From Chlorobiales bacterium (GTDB lineage Bacteria; Bacteroidota; Chlorobiia; Chlorobiales; Chlorobiaceae), in NCBI GenBank assembly GCA_022360355.1, contig JAKSCY010000822.1, forward strand, positions 1-14,955: a stretch of 14,955 nt of DNA, read 5' to 3'. The position numbers were made by a program, and so were the translations under genes. A model generated the notes under the pieces. That model ran no database searches, was not told the DNA's origin, and worked only from the letters and a program-made list of their open reading frames with translations. Each line of letters begins with the position of its first letter. Within the stretch, counting starts at the first letter, position 1. Shown here piece after piece: positions 7,759-14,955 of the stretch.

Positions 7759-7803
7759 CAGGCCGGAAACTCCGTGACGTAAATAATTTGTTGGCAAAAA
7801 AAC

Positions 7804-8952
7804 ATGAAGTCATTATCCATCCTCGGCAGCACCGGATCAATCGGATTGAGCACACTTGACGTTGTCCGTCAACACCCGGAAAGATTTAACGTGACCGGCC
7901 TTGCTGAGGGCCATGACGTTAACCTGCTCGCGGAGCAGATCAGGGAATTCAAACCCGGTATCGTCTCCGTCAGGGACGAAAAATCAGCAGGACAACTGCG
8001 TGAACTGCTTGGTCCGGAACAGCCCGAAATACATTGGGGAATAGAGGGGGCTGCGATTGTCGCATCTGCAGAAGGTTCGGAGATGGTTGTTTCAGCTATT
8101 GTCGGCGCTGCGGGCCTTGTGCCGACTGTGAGCGCCATCAAGGCGGGCAAGGATATCGCACTGGCAAACAAAGAGACACTGGTTGTCGCCGGGCAGCTTG
8201 TCTCGGACCTTGTAAAGCAACATCGGGTGACACTCCTTCCTGTCGACAGCGAACATTCAGCAATTTTTCAATCACTCACAGGGCACAGGCCGGAAGATAT
8301 TGAACGCATCATTCTGACCGCTTCGGGCGGCCCTTTCAGAAAAACACCAGCCGAGGAATTGCAACATGTCGGGCCGGAAAAAGCCCTGAAACACCCGCAG
8401 TGGTCAATGGGGGCAAAAATCACCATTGATTCCGCGACGCTCATGAACAAAGGCCTTGAAGTCATCGAGGCTCACTGGCTGTTCAATATGCCTGCAGAAA
8501 AAATCGGAGTTGTTGTTCATCCGCAGAGCATTATCCACTCGATGGTCGAATATATCGACGGATGCGTCATGGCACAGCTCGGGGCTCCCGACATGCGCGC
8601 CCCGATTGCTTATGCGATAGCCTGGCCTGAACGATGCGAAAGCGGCATAAAAAAGCTCGATCTGACGCAGATCGGGACACTGACCTTCGAGGAACCGGAC
8701 ATGGAAAGGTTCCCCGCGCTTCGCCTGGCATTCGAGGCACTCGAGGCCGGTCGGACATTCCCTGCCGTACTCAATGCTGCAAACGAGATCGCAGTTGCAG
8801 CGTTCCTCGATAAAAAAATAAGCTTTGCCGACATACCGGCTATCGTCGACAGAACCATGCAGGCGCATGAATCTTTCGCACCATCCAGCTTGGATGAATA
8901 TCTGGCTGCCGACAGATGGGCCCGTGATACGGCCGGGGAGATGACGAAATAG
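7804..8952 (+). CDS. dxr: 1-deoxy-D-xylulose 5-phosphate reductoisomerase
   Basis: This 382-residue cytoplasmic enzyme converts DXP to 2-C-methyl-D-erythritol 4-phosphate with NADPH and a divalent metal, the committed step of the MEP isoprenoid pathway. The N-terminal Rossmann motif GSTGSIG is at residues 8-14. The metal ligands correspond to D148 and E150 ([11 protein letters not shown]) and E219 ([14 protein letters not shown]). The substrate loop TASGGPFR and the region [21 protein letters not shown] (196-216) are intact, as is the second-domain [15 protein letters not shown]. The length is close to E. coli Dxr (398). The start ATG 7804 begins directly at the first beta strand; the ribosome binding site is poor. 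In a phototroph the pathway would feed carotenoids, quinones and chlorophyll tails, which is inference. It leads the dxr-rseP-prfA cluster. Confidence 0.98.
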   Translation: MKSLSILGSTGSIGLSTLDVVRQHPERFNVTGLAEGHDVNLLAEQIREFKPGIVSVRDEKSAGQLRELLGPEQPEIHWGIEGAAIVASAEGSEMVVSAIVGAAGLVPTVSAIKAGKDIALANKETLVVAGQLVSDLVKQHRVTLLPVDSEHSAIFQSLTGHRPEDIERIILTASGGPFRKTPAEELQHVGPEKALKHPQWSMGAKITIDSATLMNKGLEVIEAHWLFNMPAEKIGVVVHPQSIIHSMVEYIDGCVMAQLGAPDMRAPIAYAIAWPERCESGIKKLDLTQIGTLTFEEPDMERFPALRLAFEALEAGRTFPAVLNAANEIAVAAFLDKKISFADIPAIVDRTMQAHESFAPSSLDEYLAADRWARDTAGEMTK

Positions 8953-8983
8953 AATATTAGAAGACCTATATAGTAACCGACGT

Positions 8984-9014
8984 CCCGGAAGCAGCTTCAA
9001 GGCTGCTTTCCGGG
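8984..9014 (+). terminator. Strong intercistronic hairpin between dxr and rseP
   Basis: CCCGGAAGCAGC (8984-8995) pairs with GCTGCTTTCCGGG (9002-9014) through 12 base pairs with one bulged T, around a 6-base loop. No long T-tract follows (TAGCGTGTTTTG), so it may be a partial terminator, an RNA-processing site or a stability element that sets dxr against rseP expression. It ends 30 bases before the rseP ATG. Confidence 0.5.
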
Positions 9015-9044
9015 TAGCGTGTTTTGAAGGAAACAGAGCAGATT

Positions 9045-10409
9045 ATGGACTTTTTAAGTACGACATTCTACTTTATTGTAGCGATTTTCATCCTTGTTAC
9101 CGCGCACGAGCTGGGGCACTTCCTTACAGCCAAACTGTTCGGCATGCGTGTCGACAAGTTTTATATCGGATTTGATTTTTACAATCTTCGCTTCTGGAAA
9201 AAGAAAATCGGAGATACCGAATACGGTATCGGCGTTTTTCCGCTGGGCGGTTATGTAAAAATTGCAGGCATGGTTGATGAAAGTCTCGATACTGGGCACC
9301 ATCAAACAGCACCCCAACCCTGGGAATTCAGAGCAAAACCTGTCTGGCAGCGCCTTATTGTGCTTGCCGGCGGGGTAGCAATGAACATGCTTCTTGCAGC
9401 CGCCATATTTATCGGCATGGCTTCTGTTTTCGGAGAAAATAGAACCTCCGTGGTCAATCCCGCCTATGTTGAAGCAGGATCGGTTTACGCATCAATGGGT
9501 ATGCAGACCGGTGACCGCTTCGTTGCCGTAAACGGCAATCCTGTACAATACTGGGAAGAAGTACTGGCTCCGGAAAATTTTGCGGGTCAGACCCTTAACT
9601 ATACGATAATACGCAACGACGGGCGGAAAACACTGCAGGCCCCCGCGGATATTCTTACCCGGATCAACGAAAACCAGGCTCTGGGTATGCGCCCCCTGAT
9701 GGCTCCGGTGATCGATCAGGTATTAGACAACCAGCCCGCCGACAAAGCAGGATTGAAACCGGGAGCCCTCATCACCGCAATCAATGGCAAGCAGGTCCAT
9801 GACTGGACAGAAGTTGTCGACATCATCTCTGCCAACCCGGGCACATCCATCTCGGTTGCATGGAAGTACCTTGCACCGCCCACCGCCGGCGAAACAATTG
9901 ATGTTTCGAAAATCAGAGAATTCGGCACGTTAACCGTTTCAGAGATTGTTCCTGCATCCACAGGGAAAATCGGCATAGCTTTGAAACAGACGCTTGTCAT
10001 AGATCATAGACGCCTCAATCCGGCTGACGCAACAGTCTACGGGCTGGAACAAACATGGAACCTGACCATCACAACCATAAAAGGGTTTGGAAAAATTCTC
10101 ACCGGCCAGGAAGATTTCCGCAAATCCCTGGGCGGACCGATCAAGATTGCAAGGATAGCCAACCAGAGCGCCGAACAGGGTCTGAGCAGCTTCCTCTACT
10201 TCCTTGCGCTCCTGTCGATTTCACTTGCGTTCATCAACATTCTTCCAATCCCTGCCCTGGATGGAGGCCAGTTCGTCCTTAATGCCATAGAAGGCATCAT
10301 AGGTCGTGAAATCCCTTTTCAGTTGAAAATGAGGATTCAACAGATCGGTATGGCACTTCTCCTGACGCTCTTTTTATTCTTTATCATTAATGACCTGATC
10401 AACCCCTGA
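9045..10409 (+). CDS. rseP: RIP metalloprotease RseP (site-2 intramembrane protease)
   Basis: A 454-residue polytopic inner-membrane zinc protease that cleaves membrane-embedded substrates such as anti-sigma factors and remnant signal peptides. The first membrane helix contains HELGH at residues 21-25 (zinc ligands H21 and H25, catalytic E22). The third ligand is D406 in [10 protein letters not shown]. Two PDZ-like domains lie between: about 140-200 ([16 protein letters not shown]) and 220-275 ([21 protein letters not shown]). Further membrane helices are at about 103-125, 382-400 and 430-450. The frame is open from a TTG at 9024, but the ATG at 9045 begins the hydrophobic N-terminus normally and has GAAGGA about 13 bases upstream, so I use 9045. 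Next to dxr is a common position for this gene family. An anti-sigma substrate is not present in the window. prfA follows after 33 bp. Confidence 0.96.
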   Translation: MDFLSTTFYFIVAIFILVTAHELGHFLTAKLFGMRVDKFYIGFDFYNLRFWKKKIGDTEYGIGVFPLGGYVKIAGMVDESLDTGHHQTAPQPWEFRAKPVWQRLIVLAGGVAMNMLLAAAIFIGMASVFGENRTSVVNPAYVEAGSVYASMGMQTGDRFVAVNGNPVQYWEEVLAPENFAGQTLNYTIIRNDGRKTLQAPADILTRINENQALGMRPLMAPVIDQVLDNQPADKAGLKPGALITAINGKQVHDWTEVVDIISANPGTSISVAWKYLAPPTAGETIDVSKIREFGTLTVSEIVPASTGKIGIALKQTLVIDHRRLNPADATVYGLEQTWNLTITTIKGFGKILTGQEDFRKSLGGPIKIARIANQSAEQGLSSFLYFLALLSISLAFINILPIPALDGGQFVLNAIEGIIGREIPFQLKMRIQQIGMALLLTLFLFFIINDLINP

Positions 10410-10442
10410 TGCTCACCAGGAAGAAGGGTTGGGAACCAGACT

Positions 10443-11516
10443 ATGCTCGATAAACTTGAATCTATAAAGGACAAGTACCTCCGGCTCGAAGAACAGCTTT
10501 CCGATCCTGAAGTCATTGCTGACCAGAAACGCTTCAGGAAGCTCAACAAGGAGTACAGCGACCTTACAGATGTTGTTCAGGCATACGACCGATACAAGTC
10601 CAACAAACTGCAGCTCGAAGAGATGCGCCAGATGATGAAGCAGGAGAAAGATCCTGACATGAAAGCACTTGCACAGGCTGAACTTGAAGAACTGCAGGCA
10701 CAGGAACCGGAGCTGGAACAGCAACTGAAGCTGCTTCTTCTGCCGAAGGATGAAGCCGACTCCAGAAACGTCATTATCGAGATCCGGGCAGGTACCGGCG
10801 GTGATGAAGCCGCGTTGTTCGCTACTGATCTGCTGAGAATGTACCAGAGATTTGCCGAACGGAAAGGCTGGAAATACGAGGTAATGGGGTTCAGTGAAGC
10901 AAGCATACCGGGCGCGTGCAAGGAAGCCGTGCTCAGCATCAGCGGTCATGACGTATACGGAACCATGAAGTTCGAAAGCGGCGTTCACCGTGTCCAGAGG
11001 GTACCTGAAACTGAAACCCAGGGAAGAATCCACACCTCTGCGGCAAGCGTCGCGGTACTTCCCGAAGCCGAGGAGGTCGATATCGATATCCGCAAGGAAG
11101 ATCTGCAGATGGACACGTTCCGAAGCGGAGGAAAGGGCGGTCAGAATGTCAACAAGGTCGAGACTGCGGTTCGAATAACGCACATCCCAAGCGGCATTGT
11201 CGTTGCCTGCCAGGAGGAACGCTCACAGTTGCAGAACCGCGAACGGTCGCTGAAAATGCTGCGGGCAAAACTCTATGACATACAGCTTGCCGAGAAAAAC
11301 AAGCAACGTGCCGACCTGCGCAGGTCAATGGTGGCAACGGGAGATCGCAGTGCCAAAATCCGTACCTACAACTTCCCACAGTCAAGGGTCACCGATCATC
11401 GCATCGGTTTTACCAGCCACGCCCTGCCTCAGATACTCGAAGGCAGCCTGGATGAAATCATAGAAGCGCTCAAGCTCCATGACCAGACCGTGCGCCTGCA
11501 GGAAGAACATCAATAA
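10443..11516 (+). CDS. prfA: Peptide chain release factor 1
   Basis: A 357-residue class I release factor that reads UAA and UAG in the ribosomal A site and triggers peptide release. The tripeptide P188-E189-T190 in [14 protein letters not shown] is the P-x-T discriminator of RF1, at the same position as in E. coli RF1; RF2 would show SPF. The catalytic GGQ is at 232-234 in [14 protein letters not shown], and the glutamine is a normal methylation target. The [12 protein letters not shown] segment and the N-terminal coiled-coil region (residues about 1-100, very Glu/Leu/Gln-rich) are also typical. There is no programmed frameshift (that is an RF2 feature). The spacing of 33 bp after rseP and 26 bp before the next gene suggests cotranscription. 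Confidence 0.98.
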   Translation: MLDKLESIKDKYLRLEEQLSDPEVIADQKRFRKLNKEYSDLTDVVQAYDRYKSNKLQLEEMRQMMKQEKDPDMKALAQAELEELQAQEPELEQQLKLLLLPKDEADSRNVIIEIRAGTGGDEAALFATDLLRMYQRFAERKGWKYEVMGFSEASIPGACKEAVLSISGHDVYGTMKFESGVHRVQRVPETETQGRIHTSAASVAVLPEAEEVDIDIRKEDLQMDTFRSGGKGGQNVNKVETAVRITHIPSGIVVACQEERSQLQNRERSLKMLRAKLYDIQLAEKNKQRADLRRSMVATGDRSAKIRTYNFPQSRVTDHRIGFTSHALPQILEGSLDEIIEALKLHDQTVRLQEEHQ

Positions 11517-11542
11517 ATCAAAACCAGCAGAACCAGAATGTG

Positions 11543-12166
11543 ATGCAGAAGAATATGGAAATCAAAGCTACAGGAAAGAGCAAAGGTGAATGGATATTTC
11601 ATGGAGATTTTGACGAAACCGTCGACTACCTCTCGAATCACAAAAAAATCCTCGAGTTCAACCCTTTTTGCCACCAGGTGGAAAAAACGGATATTGACAA
11701 TATCTACAAGTGGCATTTCCGGGTTACCGATCCCCAGAACAATCCCTTTGATGTAATCTTTTTCATTGAAGAAAACCAGGAAATCCTGGTTGTTCTGCCC
11801 GAAGAGTACGAAGATGTGGACCCGGATGATATTCCTGAAGAGGTTATCCAGGACAACACCATAGGAAGAAAAATCATCTGGAAACACCATCCCAGCGAAA
11901 AAACGATCGACGACCCGAAAAATTACGTTTTTGAAGGCCGGGCATTCGCCGAAATGCATGTGCATCCACACAAAACATCGTTGACAAAGGTCGATCTCGA
12001 CCTGAAAATCAACGTCAAGTTCACCCTTTATCCTGCATTCAGAATCATCCCGGAGCGGGTTATCAGAAGCATGACCAATGCCGGAATGTCTTTTATCATG
12101 CAAAGTGCAACCGACAAGATGTTCCGAAGCATTTCGAAAGACTTCGGTAAGATACAGCCTGCATGA
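11543..12166 (+). CDS. START/SRPBCC-like hypothetical protein
   Basis: A 207-residue, probably cytoplasmic protein without signal peptide or membrane segment. The N-terminal stretch [21 protein letters not shown] (16-36, one less when counted from 11543), with alternating strands after it ([29 protein letters not shown]), resembles the start of SRPBCC/START lipid-binding folds. A DUF1997-like member is possible. This is fold-level pattern recognition only. An acidic run occupies about residues 88-100. The C-terminal half has alternating basic and hydrophobic strands and ends in a helix rich in Met and Ser. Starts at GTG 11540, ATG 11543 and ATG 11555 are all possible; I take 11543. It sits 26 bp after prfA, so it is likely in the same operon. 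I do not know its function. SRPBCC proteins often bind hydrophobic ligands. Confidence 0.75.
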   Translation: MQKNMEIKATGKSKGEWIFHGDFDETVDYLSNHKKILEFNPFCHQVEKTDIDNIYKWHFRVTDPQNNPFDVIFFIEENQEILVVLPEEYEDVDPDDIPEEVIQDNTIGRKIIWKHHPSEKTIDDPKNYVFEGRAFAEMHVHPHKTSLTKVDLDLKINVKFTLYPAFRIIPERVIRSMTNAGMSFIMQSATDKMFRSISKDFGKIQPA

Positions 12167-12184
12167 ACGTTGGCAATATCCTGA

Positions 12185-12385
12185 TACACCGCTAACCATA
12201 ACTATCTCCAGATCAACGTTGTAGGGTACAAGCTGCCCATCGGAGAAGTACATCCCGGCCCAAAACCTTCGGAGGTTATTCAGGCAAACGGCACCGTTAC
12301 GGCCATAGGTGAACCGAAATATCTCAAAATCCTGAAAGATCTTGCCAGGGGGACACAGGCAATTACCGGAGAAGTTTTTTCATAC
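12185..12385 (+). pseudogene. Possible gene remnant, start-less coding-like fragment
   Basis: This stretch between two genes reads open in the same frame as the preceding SRPBCC gene, but two in-frame stops (12164 and 12182) separate them. It has no ATG, GTG or TTG start before 12383. For about 55 codons the translation looks like real protein: NVVGYKLPIGEVHPGPKPSE, then VIQANGTVTAIGEPKYLKIL. Choices at the third codon position resemble the neighbours. After about 12378 the translation stops looking protein-like. I do not recognise the family. It may be a decayed or truncated gene, or an unusual non-coding region. The rest of 12167-12527 holds a 7-bp inverted repeat (AACGTTG at 12166-12172 with CAACGTT at 12214-12220) and a promoter-like sequence near its end. 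Confidence 0.35.
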
Positions 12386-12441
12386 GTGTTCTCTCGTCAT
12401 ATTCATCGTTCTGACCAAGACCGAAAACGTTTCCAGAACCA

Positions 12442-12470
12442 TTGCTTTATTCATGCAGGTTGCCTAAATT
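12442..12470 (+). promoter_or_regulatory. Candidate promoter of the entericidin-like gene
   Basis: TTGCTT at 12442-12447 and TAAATT at 12465-12470 are 17 bases apart, giving a leader of about 50 bases. The hexamers are weak but the spacing is exact. It lies in a gap with no other use. The same TAAATT -10 box occurs in the candidate dxr promoter. Confidence 0.33.
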
Positions 12471-12527
12471 TCCAGCCTGAACATCCTGCTAATACAACGC
12501 TCACTCAGAAAACAAACAGAGTGTACC

Positions 12528-12668
12528 ATGATGAAGCAAATTATTGCCGCCCTGAATATTTTTCTCTTTCTTGCCCTGTTGTCATCCTGCAACACCATTG
12601 AGGGTGTGGGGAGAGACGTGGAATCCGTCGGCTCGACAATTGAAGAAACTGCCAAGGACAGTAAGTAA
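12528..12668 (+). CDS. Entericidin EcnA/B-family small lipoprotein
   Basis: A 46-codon gene. The product starts MMKQIIAALNIFLFLALLSS and continues into the lipobox L18-S19-S20-C21, so it should be exported, lipidated on C21 and anchored in the membrane. The short mature part, CNTIEGVGRDVESVGSTIEE followed by TAKDSK, has the entericidin pattern: Cys-Asn-Thr, a G-x-G-x-D-V core, then a short amphipathic helix. Entericidins are described in E. coli as an antidote/bacteriolytic lipoprotein pair linked to stationary phase and stress. Only one copy is present here, so a toxin-antidote pair is not supported. The ATG at 12528 or the adjacent ATG at 12531 can start it. A small inverted repeat (CACTC at 12502, GAGTG at 12519) sits just before the start. 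No strong ribosome binding site is seen. Confidence 0.82.
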   Translation: MMKQIIAALNIFLFLALLSSCNTIEGVGRDVESVGSTIEETAKDSK

Positions 12669-12725
12669 TCAACTGCAGGAACGGCAAAGACCTCGCACTT
12701 TCCTCTATTCTAACACTTCTGTACA

Positions 12726-12742
12726 TTCCTGCGATGCAGGAA
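12726..12742. other. Short perfect hairpin downstream of the entericidin-like gene
   Basis: TTCCTGC and GCAGGAA pair perfectly over 7 bp around the triloop GAT. No T-tract follows, so terminator function is uncertain. The 9-mer TGCAGGAAC occurs both at 12674-12682 and in the right arm at 12735-12743, so two alternative pairings of the left arm are possible. Confidence 0.35.
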
Positions 12743-12800
12743 CCTGATTCCCCACGCAGGATACAGGAAGCTTCTGCATGCTTCCCCACCTCCTTATGCT

Positions 12801-12837
12801 GGTTTTCAGGGGAAAAACCGTAGCTTTTTCAAAAAGC
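12801..12837 (+). terminator. Possible weak terminator before the secreted-protein gene
   Basis: GGTTTT at 12801-12806 can pair with AAAACC at about 12814-12819 around an 8-base loop. GCTTTTT/AAAAAGC (12823-12837) follows and supplies a T-run. This is a plausible but weak intrinsic terminator for the entericidin-like transcript. I see nothing else clear in 12669-12871. Confidence 0.25.
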
Positions 12838-12871
12838 CTTTTCAAGGAAAACCAACACAGCAACCTGCTCC

Positions 12872-13666
12872 ATGCCGACGCCAGTCATAACGCTTCTTCG
12901 CCGCTCACTTCTGGTTGTAACTTTCGGGATAATGCTTCTGTTCCCGCTCGAACGGGAAGCAAACGGAAAAACCTACTATCATGTCACCATCAAGGCGTTT
13001 CTCGATCCGCATGATTTCTCCGCAGTCGAGTGGACATGGGTAACGCTGGTTGAAATTCCGAAACGTCAGGCTTATCCGGAACAGGCTGCCCTGGCAGAGC
13101 GTTATGGAGGATCGCTTCGCGGAAGCGTTCTTGCATTTGTCCGTGCTGCCGCCTGGCGGTCGGAACACAGCCACAAAATTAAAAAGCGCTGCAAGGACAG
13201 GCCTTCGGAAATGGTGATTTCATGGAACGAAAGCTGGAACGATAAAGTGTATGCGATGGGAGGTCTCGACAATCCCGACAATCCTGATGAGCTGAATTTC
13301 GGATTTACCACCCGCCCCATTCTGCTGCAGAACAAACGGTGGTTCGATCCCAAAAGTCGGAGCTACGTCGCGCTCGGTCCAGTCCGCATGGAAGGAGAAG
13401 CCGCCGAAGAAATCAGGGGAAATTTCATCCTCCGTCCGGTGAACTACATCGATCCGTTGAAACACTATAGTTTCTGCGGGAAACAGTGGGTGGAACAATA
13501 CCGCTCCGCGTTCAACAATTTCCATATCCATGAAGAATTCTATGTCGGTGATAACGAAATTTTCGGTCAGAAACCGTTCGGCCCCGACGATGAAAAGAAC
13601 TTCGTCTACCAGGTAATCCGCACCTCTTCAAGGACGCACCCGAACTGGAAACAGCAGCGCATGTAA
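12872..13666 (+). CDS. Secreted protein of unknown function
   Basis: A 264-residue protein I do not recognise. The N-terminus has basic residues (R10, R11), a hydrophobic core at about 12-26 and a likely signal peptidase I site after residues 30-32 (Ala-Asn-Gly before KTYYH), so it is predicted to be exported. There is no lipobox and no later membrane helix. The mature part is rich in Trp, Tyr and Phe and has only two cysteines (C107 and C202), which could form one disulfide. There is a DNPDNPDE near-repeat at 133-140 and a C-terminal region with HIHEEFYVGDNEIFGQ. No catalytic motif is evident. The ATG at 12872 lacks a Shine-Dalgarno; ATG 12932 would cut into the signal peptide. It appears to be a single-gene unit, with a possible terminator after it. 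Confidence 0.8.
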   Translation: MPTPVITLLRRSLLVVTFGIMLLFPLEREANGKTYYHVTIKAFLDPHDFSAVEWTWVTLVEIPKRQAYPEQAALAERYGGSLRGSVLAFVRAAAWRSEHSHKIKKRCKDRPSEMVISWNESWNDKVYAMGGLDNPDNPDELNFGFTTRPILLQNKRWFDPKSRSYVALGPVRMEGEAAEEIRGNFILRPVNYIDPLKHYSFCGKQWVEQYRSAFNNFHIHEEFYVGDNEIFGQKPFGPDDEKNFVYQVIRTSSRTHPNWKQQRM

Positions 13667-13728
13667 GTTCAACGATGCATATCCATACCGACAGTGATCC
13701 GCCTTGTAATCCCGGCATGCCCTTGGGG

Positions 13729-13763
13729 AAAACCGTTAAACTTACTCGCGGGTTTTATTTTTT
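13729..13763 (+). terminator. Candidate Rho-independent terminator after the secreted-protein gene
   Basis: AAAACCG (13729-13735) pairs with CGGGTTTT (13749-13756, one bulged G) and runs into TTTTATTTTTT. The loop is long (about 13 bases) and the stem short, so the call is moderate. It lies between the secreted-protein gene and trkA, where a stop is expected. Confidence 0.4.
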
Positions 13764-13815
13764 GTAGATTATTTTTCTATCATTTTGTTGGGAATTATTA
13801 TCCGAGCAAAAAAGA

Positions 13816-14955
13816 ATGAGTGTTAAAAATATACTGGTAATTGGCCTGGGGGGAGTAGGACTCCATCTGACACAGCGTCTTGTTCATGACGGATATGGTG
13901 TTACGGTAATAGAATCGAACCCTCAACTGATCAGCAGCGTTAACGACAAGATCGACGCGAAAATCATAGAAGGCAATGCCATGGAACTGGCCTGCTGGAC
14001 GAGGGCAAAAGCCGAAACCATGGACTTGCTGATTGCGGTAACCAATGAGGACTCGGTCAATATGATCGCTTCAATCATAGCAGACCGCTTTGGAATCCCT
14101 CGCAAGGTAGCCCGCGTCCGGTCCCCTGAATACGGTTATGAAAACTCGTTTCTCAACAAAAACGACTTCAAGATCGATCTGGTCATTCATCCGGAAGAGC
14201 TGGTCGCGCAGGAAATGGCGCGCCTTGTTATGAGAGCATCGGCAAACGACGTTGTCGACATCGGTGAAGGCGAAATGAAGGTTGTCGCAATGCGCGTCAG
14301 CCAGGATAGCCCGATGGTCAACAAAACACTGAAAGAGATCGCCTTCATGCACAATGATTTCCAGTTCAAGATCGTTGCCGTTGCACGAGGCATCGCCACC
14401 ATTATTCCAGGCGAGGGTGATACGATTCTTACAAACGATCAGGTATTCATCATGCTGAACGGAAAGAACCTGCCGCGGCTGATGAATCTCATGAACGTTC
14501 GTGAACAGAGCATTCACAAGGTCATGATCGTCGGGGGCGGCATGGTTGGAGCACGAGTAGCCGAGCTGCTCGGCAAAGCCGTAAAAATAACCCTCATAGA
14601 AAATGACAAGGAGCATGCCGAAGAGCTTGCCTCCACGCTGAAAAACACCGACGTACTTCTCGGCGACGGAACAGACGTCAATGTCATGGTACTTGGCGGG
14701 CTGATGGAAATGGACAGCTTCATTGCAACCACAGGCAACAATGAAACGAACATTATCAGCTGCCTGCTGGCCAAACATATAATGAACAGAACCAACGTGG
14801 ATGCCAGTGCAACAGTAGGAAAAACCATCGCTCTGGTAAAAAAAGAAGACTATCTGGTTCTGGCATCCACGATCGGCCTTGATGTCGCTCTGAACAAAAA
14901 AATTTCAGCCGCCGACGAAATCATGAAGTTTATCAGAATGGGAGAGCTGTTCTCG
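13816..14955 (+). CDS. trkA: Trk-type potassium uptake NAD-binding protein TrkA (cut by window edge)
   Basis: The first 380 codons of a peripheral cytoplasmic protein that binds NAD(H) and gates the TrkH/TrkG potassium channel; E. coli TrkA has 458 residues, so about 80 are missing beyond the edge. There are two RCK repeats. The first starts KNILVIGLGGVGLHL with the glycine motif at 10-15 and acidic E33 ending strand 2, followed by a TrkA_C-type domain (about 140-220, IHPEELVAQEMARLV then VVAMRV). The second repeat has VGGGMVGARVAELLG (glycines at 240-245) and TLIEND. The frame stays open to the last base. The ATG at 13816 starts directly at the first strand; no ribosome binding site is visible. 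A -10-like TATTAT at 13796-13801 would leave a very short leader. The channel partner gene is not in the window. Confidence 0.95.
   Translation, partial: MSVKNILVIGLGGVGLHLTQRLVHDGYGVTVIESNPQLISSVNDKIDAKIIEGNAMELACWTRAKAETMDLLIAVTNEDSVNMIASIIADRFGIPRKVARVRSPEYGYENSFLNKNDFKIDLVIHPEELVAQEMARLVMRASANDVVDIGEGEMKVVAMRVSQDSPMVNKTLKEIAFMHNDFQFKIVAVARGIATIIPGEGDTILTNDQVFIMLNGKNLPRLMNLMNVREQSIHKVMIVGGGMVGARVAELLGKAVKITLIENDKEHAEELASTLKNTDVLLGDGTDVNVMVLGGLMEMDSFIATTGNNETNIISCLLAKHIMNRTNVDASATVGKTIALVKKEDYLVLASTIGLDVALNKKISAADEIMKFIRMGELFS

Noticed and set aside
9024..9044. TTG 9024 as the rseP start
   Set aside because: It has no ribosome binding site and adds seven polar residues before a standard RseP N-terminus; ATG 9045 fits better.
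10413..11183. A 256-codon minus-strand reading frame opposite prfA
   Set aside because: It overlaps prfA completely, and the prfA frame has all RF1 motifs.
11510..12253. A 247-codon minus-strand reading frame opposite the SRPBCC-like gene
   Set aside because: The plus frame has better amino-acid composition, operon spacing after prfA and fold-like strand pattern; the minus frame is Phe/Val/Asp-rich as antisense shadows are. Since the plus gene is itself unassigned, I keep slight doubt.
12386..12601. A 71-codon frame starting at GTG 12386
   Set aside because: It is the open tail of the remnant frame, its translation is not protein-like, and it overlaps the entericidin-like gene in another frame.
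12528..12668. A toxin-antidote entericidin pair
   Set aside because: Only one entericidin-like gene is present; no second small lipoprotein was found within the neighbouring gaps on either strand.
1..14955. CRISPR array, insertion sequence, prophage or rRNA
   Set aside because: I saw no regularly spaced repeats, transposase or integrase motifs, terminal inverted repeats or rRNA sequence on either strand.

Overview
The window is about 15 kb of bacterial chromosome carrying mostly core housekeeping genes. The gene set and the character of the proteins fit a green sulfur bacterium (Chlorobiota; Chlorobium/Chlorobaculum/Prosthecochloris-like) best. This is inference from recognised protein families and moderate GC content; no pigment or chlorosome gene is present to prove it. 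I see no IS element, CRISPR array, phage gene or rRNA. One tRNA gene is present.

Left block (1-4856, all minus strand). Read in the direction of transcription the order is pyrF (orotidine 5'-phosphate decarboxylase), glmS (glucosamine-6-phosphate synthase), a TIGR01777-type NAD(P)-binding epimerase, a Dps-like ferritin with a paired-cysteine signature, and the N-terminal part of an MscS-type mechanosensitive channel cut by the window edge. The gaps of 56-134 bp leave room for internal promoters, so this need not be one operon.

Divergent region (4857-5114). This 258-bp gap separates pyrF (minus) from ftsH (plus) and holds candidate promoters for both.

Right block (5115-14955, plus strand except the tRNA). 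ftsH (membrane AAA+ zinc protease) is followed after 5 bp by a small acylphosphatase gene. tRNA-Val(UAC) then lies on the minus strand with a good promoter. Next come dxr (MEP isoprenoid pathway), rseP (site-2 intramembrane protease), prfA (release factor 1) and a START/SRPBCC-like protein of unknown role, closely spaced and probably cotranscribed. A strong hairpin lies between dxr and rseP.

Accessory stretch (12167-13815). This holds a start-less coding-like remnant, a 46-codon entericidin-type lipoprotein gene that is easy to miss, several small hairpins and a 264-codon secreted protein I do not recognise. trkA (K+ uptake NAD-binding subunit) then begins at 13816 and runs off the right edge.

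Functional themes are envelope quality control (FtsH, RseP), ion and osmotic homeostasis (MscS, TrkA), cell-wall and isoprenoid precursors (GlmS, Dxr), pyrimidine synthesis (PyrF), translation (RF1, tRNA-Val) and iron or oxidative defence (Dps-like protein). I did not find a convincing new multi-gene system. The least explained material is the 11.5-13.7 kb segment.
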